DNA from: Candidatus Altimarinota bacterium
Lineage (GTDB): Bacteria > Patescibacteriota > Gracilibacteria > GCA-2401425 > JAJOLG01
Length of the DNA: 9,296 bases
NCBI GenBank assembly: GCA_021129445.1
Contig: JAJOLG010000014.1
Span: 1-9,296 of the forward strand
Direction of reading: 5' to 3'
Position numbers and translations under genes: made by a program. How positions within the stretch are numbered: the stretch's first letter is position 1; each line of letters begins with the position of its first letter. Under the pieces are notes generated by a model. That model saw nothing but the letters and a program-made list of their open reading frames with translations. It ran no database searches and was not told where the DNA came from. Shown here in pieces: positions 8,032 to 9,296 of this stretch.

Positions 8032-8057
8032 TATTTTACATAAAAAAATATTTTTTT
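8032..8057 (-). promoter_or_regulatory. Putative promoter of the PrgI-TraC-ferredoxin-STAS cluster
   Basis: On the minus strand the palindrome AAAAAAATATTTTTTT (8057-8042) is followed by AT and GTAAAATA (8039-8032), which begins 29 nt before the PrgI ATG. This matches in order and spacing the elements before the PKD and PrsW genes. Like the PKD promoter it has a TGAAAAA sequence at the upstream end of the palindrome. Confidence 0.5.
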
Positions 8058-8110
8058 CACTATTAAAAGGTTTATTTTTTGTGAAAATGTTTTATTTTTA
8101 TGTTTTTTTA

Positions 8111-8139
8111 TTGACATTAAATAAAATTTAATTTATTAT
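8111..8139 (+). promoter_or_regulatory. Sigma70-type promoter-like sequence
   Basis: TTGACA (8111-8116) and TATTAT (8134-8139) are separated by exactly 17 nt, a consensus -35 with a one-mismatch -10. It points toward the lipoprotein gene, about 330 nt away, so any transcript would have a long leader. A second TTGACT (8164-8169) with TATAAT (8184-8189) has a short 14-nt spacer and is weaker. In such AT-rich DNA chance matches are likely. Confidence 0.35.
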
Positions 8140-8269
8140 TATAAAAATGTTTTAAAAAAAGTCTTGACTTTTTAAAAAATTTTTATAATAATATCCTTCC
8201 TTTTTTAAAGCAAAATCTTTTTGACTTTAATTTAGGAAAAGAAAATTCAAATAATTGGTTATTTTATTT

Positions 8270-8288
8270 AACTTAAAAATGTTAAGTT
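8270..8288 (+). repeat. 7-bp inverted repeat (small hairpin)
   Basis: AACTTAA (8270-8276) and TTAAGTT (8282-8288) can pair around a 5-nt loop, followed by TTTATATAATTTT. It could be a weak hairpin in a long leader transcript. AT-only pairing apart from one C:G pair makes it unstable, and no function is assigned. Confidence 0.35.
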
Positions 8289-8320
8289 TTATATAATTTT
8301 CTCCGCTCTGTAGTTTTTAT

Positions 8321-8374
8321 ATTAAAGAGATTGTTGAAAAATTTTTTATAAGATTTTTTTGCTGTCTCTTTAAT
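8321..8374. repeat. 10-bp inverted repeat with 34-nt spacer upstream of the lipoprotein promoter
   Basis: ATTAAAGAGA (8321-8330) and its exact complement TCTCTTTAAT (8365-8374) flank 34 nt. The right arm ends 15 nt before the TATAAT at 8390. It could be a pair of binding sites for a regulator, or a hairpin if transcribed from an upstream promoter. Confidence 0.45.
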
Positions 8375-8389
8375 TATATGACTGCAGGG

Positions 8390-8395
8390 TATAAT
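8390..8395 (+). promoter_or_regulatory. Putative -10 box for the lipoprotein gene
   Basis: A perfect TATAAT preceded by GCAGGG, with T-rich tracts upstream (8341-8375) and no clear -35. This resembles Campylobacterota sigma70 promoters, which often rely on the -10 and periodic T-tracts. Transcription would start at about 8402, giving a leader of about 67 nt. Confidence 0.5.
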
Positions 8396-8422
8396 TTTAA
8401 AGGGCTGGTTTTAGCTTAATGT

Positions 8423-8440
8423 GACAATTGAAAAATTGTC
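8423..8440 (+). repeat. 7-bp GAAA-loop hairpin in the lipoprotein leader
   Basis: GACAATT (8423-8429), loop GAAA, AATTGTC (8434-8440), followed by TTTT. It ends 16 nt before the Shine-Dalgarno sequence. With two C:G pairs and a GNRA-type loop it could fold in the mRNA; it may stabilise the 5' end or attenuate weakly. Confidence 0.45.
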
Positions 8441-8456
8441 TTTTGAATAAAGAAAT

Positions 8457-8463
8457 AAGGAGG
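8457..8463 (+). promoter_or_regulatory. Strong Shine-Dalgarno site of the lipoprotein gene
   Basis: AAGGAGG lies 5 nt before the ATG at 8469 and fixes this start. None of the seven UGA = Gly genes in the window has such a site, so this is part of the evidence for a different origin of the region. Confidence 0.88.
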
Positions 8464-8468
8464 AAGTT

Positions 8469-9296
8469 ATGAAAACTTCATTTATTAAAAAAGTTAGTTT
8501 TAGTATGTTAGTTGCTACTGTTGTAGTTGGTTTTACAGGTTGTGGCGGAGGAGGATCAAGCTCTCCTGAGATTTCACCATCAGTAAATAATAAAGAAATT
8601 ACCGTAGTTGATGGATACATATTAAACGCATCTGTAAAAGATGCACATGGACAAACAGCAGTAAAAAGCTATAGTAAACCGGGGACTTATATTTTTTCAG
8701 AAAATATAAGTTATCCAGTAACTGCAACTGGTGGTATTATTGATTTAAACAACAATGGGGTTGTTGATAGTACTGATGTTATTTTTGATCAAAATATGAC
8801 AGCATCTTCTGGTCTTGTCATATCTCCGATTACAACTTTTGAATCAAAAGGTGGTAACTTGGAGGTTTTAGCTCAGAAAACAGGCTTAACGGTTAATGAG
8901 TTGAAATTGGATTATTTGGCAACAAATAATCCAGAAGTTGCAAAAATAGCAAATCTTCTTTATTTTATAAATAAAGAGAATAAAGTAGTTGCAACTAATG
9001 TTGCTTTTGATAACTATCAAGGAACAGAAAGTGTAAACAGTGCTTTACAAAATTTTTCTGTTACAGGGGTGTTGTCAAATGAAGCAGCGAATGCTGCCAT
9101 ACAAGACCTTTCATTATCAAACGAGACTAATGCTTCAAAAATTGAAGAATTAGTTATTGATAATAAGGGGCTTGTAACAGTAGATGAAGCAAGTACTAGT
9201 GGAGCTGGATCAGGAGACACTGGATTAGTTTATACTATTTTTGACCCTATAAACGAATCAGAAATGGATTTATCATCTGAAAATTTAACAGCAATA
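8469..9296 (+). CDS. Surface lipoprotein, 3' end outside window; standard-code gene style
   Basis: The first 276 residues of a longer protein. The start has a lipoprotein signal peptide: MKTSFIKK, a hydrophobic stretch, then lipobox FTGC with C25 as the lipidated residue, followed by a Gly/Ser linker. An EF-hand-like calcium loop DLNNNGVVDSTD (92-103) sits in a YPVTATGG...SGLVISPITTF context that recurs in surface lipoproteins of Campylobacterota and other marine bacteria (from memory, not searched). The rest is a Ser/Thr/Asn-rich secreted region with no recognised domain. It contains 23 Gly codons, all GGN, and no in-frame TGA, unlike the genes to the left. It also has a strong Shine-Dalgarno site and richer codon variety. 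It reads correctly under either code. It is probably either acquired from a standard-code bacterium or brought in by contig chimerism. Function beyond a cell-surface or periplasmic-facing anchor is unknown. Confidence 0.85.
   Translation, partial: MKTSFIKKVSFSMLVATVVVGFTGCGGGGSSSPEISPSVNNKEITVVDGYILNASVKDAHGQTAVKSYSKPGTYIFSENISYPVTATGGIIDLNNNGVVDSTDVIFDQNMTASSGLVISPITTFESKGGNLEVLAQKTGLTVNELKLDYLATNNPEVAKIANLLYFINKENKVVATNVAFDNYQGTESVNSALQNFSVTGVLSNEAANAAIQDLSLSNETNASKIEELVIDNKGLVTVDEASTSGAGSGDTGLVYTIFDPINESEMDLSSENLTAI

Larger units (their letters stand above)
8011..8468. other. Divergent intergenic region and probable boundary between two sequence styles
   Basis: These 458 nt hold no gene. 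The left end (to about 8070) looks like the other UGA = Gly intergenic regions and carries the PrgI-operon promoter. Rightward, sequence becomes more varied, with sigma70-like promoter boxes, several inverted repeats and a strong Shine-Dalgarno sequence leading to the lipoprotein gene. An 11-bp direct repeat AAAATGTTTTA occurs at 8084-8094 and 8144-8154, and an 8-bp inverted repeat AAAAAGTC-TT-GACTTTTT at 8156-8173. The exact boundary cannot be fixed by eye; 8070-8170 is the best guess. Confidence 0.6.

Noticed and set aside
8156-8173. AAAAAGTC-TT-GACTTTTT as a rho-independent terminator
   Set aside because: The 2-nt loop and almost pure A/T stem make it weak, and no gene ends just upstream on either strand.
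8411-9220. Minus-strand open frames opposite the lipoprotein gene
   Set aside because: The plus strand has a Shine-Dalgarno site, signal peptide and lipobox; the opposite frames have none of these.

Overview
The first 8.0 kb comes from a very AT-rich bacterium that reads UGA as glycine (translation table 25). That code is known from the Candidate Phyla Radiation lineages Gracilibacteria (BD1-5) and Absconditabacteria (SR1). The seven genes between 31 and 8010 become full-length, recognisable proteins only when in-frame TGA is read as Gly. TGA falls exactly on invariant glycines: the radical-SAM region and the GEP motif of RlmN, and the DG and GDxSDN region of the 5' nuclease. Every one of these genes stops at TAA or TAG. 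The window alone cannot decide between the two phyla.

Layout. A plus-strand gene for the radical-SAM RNA methyltransferase RlmN (31-1041) is followed by a large secreted, membrane-anchored PKD-domain protein with a charged cytoplasmic tail (1141-3765). A perfect hairpin terminator (3767-3797) separates it from a convergent minus-strand gene for a stand-alone Pol I-type 5'-3' exonuclease (3807-4733). Divergent from that is a PrsW-type intramembrane protease (4916-6037), which ends at a second bidirectional terminator (6056-6085). A minus-strand operon then reads leftward from 8010: PrgI-like membrane protein, TraC-domain protein, small thioredoxin-like [2Fe-2S] ferredoxin, STAS-domain protein. 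The first two are type IV secretion/conjugation-type components. The first three lie in one reading frame, separated only by TAA plus 3 nt. Three transcription units (PKD protein, PrsW, PrgI operon) share an upstream element, an A-run/TA/T-run palindrome followed by GTAAAATA about 30 nt before the ATG, and none has a Shine-Dalgarno sequence.

From about 8.1 kb the character changes. A 458-nt intergenic region carries more standard-looking promoters, several inverted repeats and a strong AAGGAGG ribosome binding site. It leads into a 3'-truncated lipoprotein gene (8469-9296). That gene uses 23 GGN glycine codons and no TGA, whereas rlmN uses TGA for 18 of 24 glycines. It looks like a gene from a standard-code bacterium, and its style recalls Campylobacterota surface lipoproteins. 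It is therefore either a recent acquisition or the far side of a chimeric contig; this is the most important point to settle.

No RNA genes, CRISPR arrays, insertion sequences or replication origins were seen. I see no convincing undescribed multi-gene system. The most distinctive items are the PKD protein with NPFxxFG tail repeats, the PrgI/TraC/ferredoxin/STAS operon, the shared promoter element and the code discontinuity.
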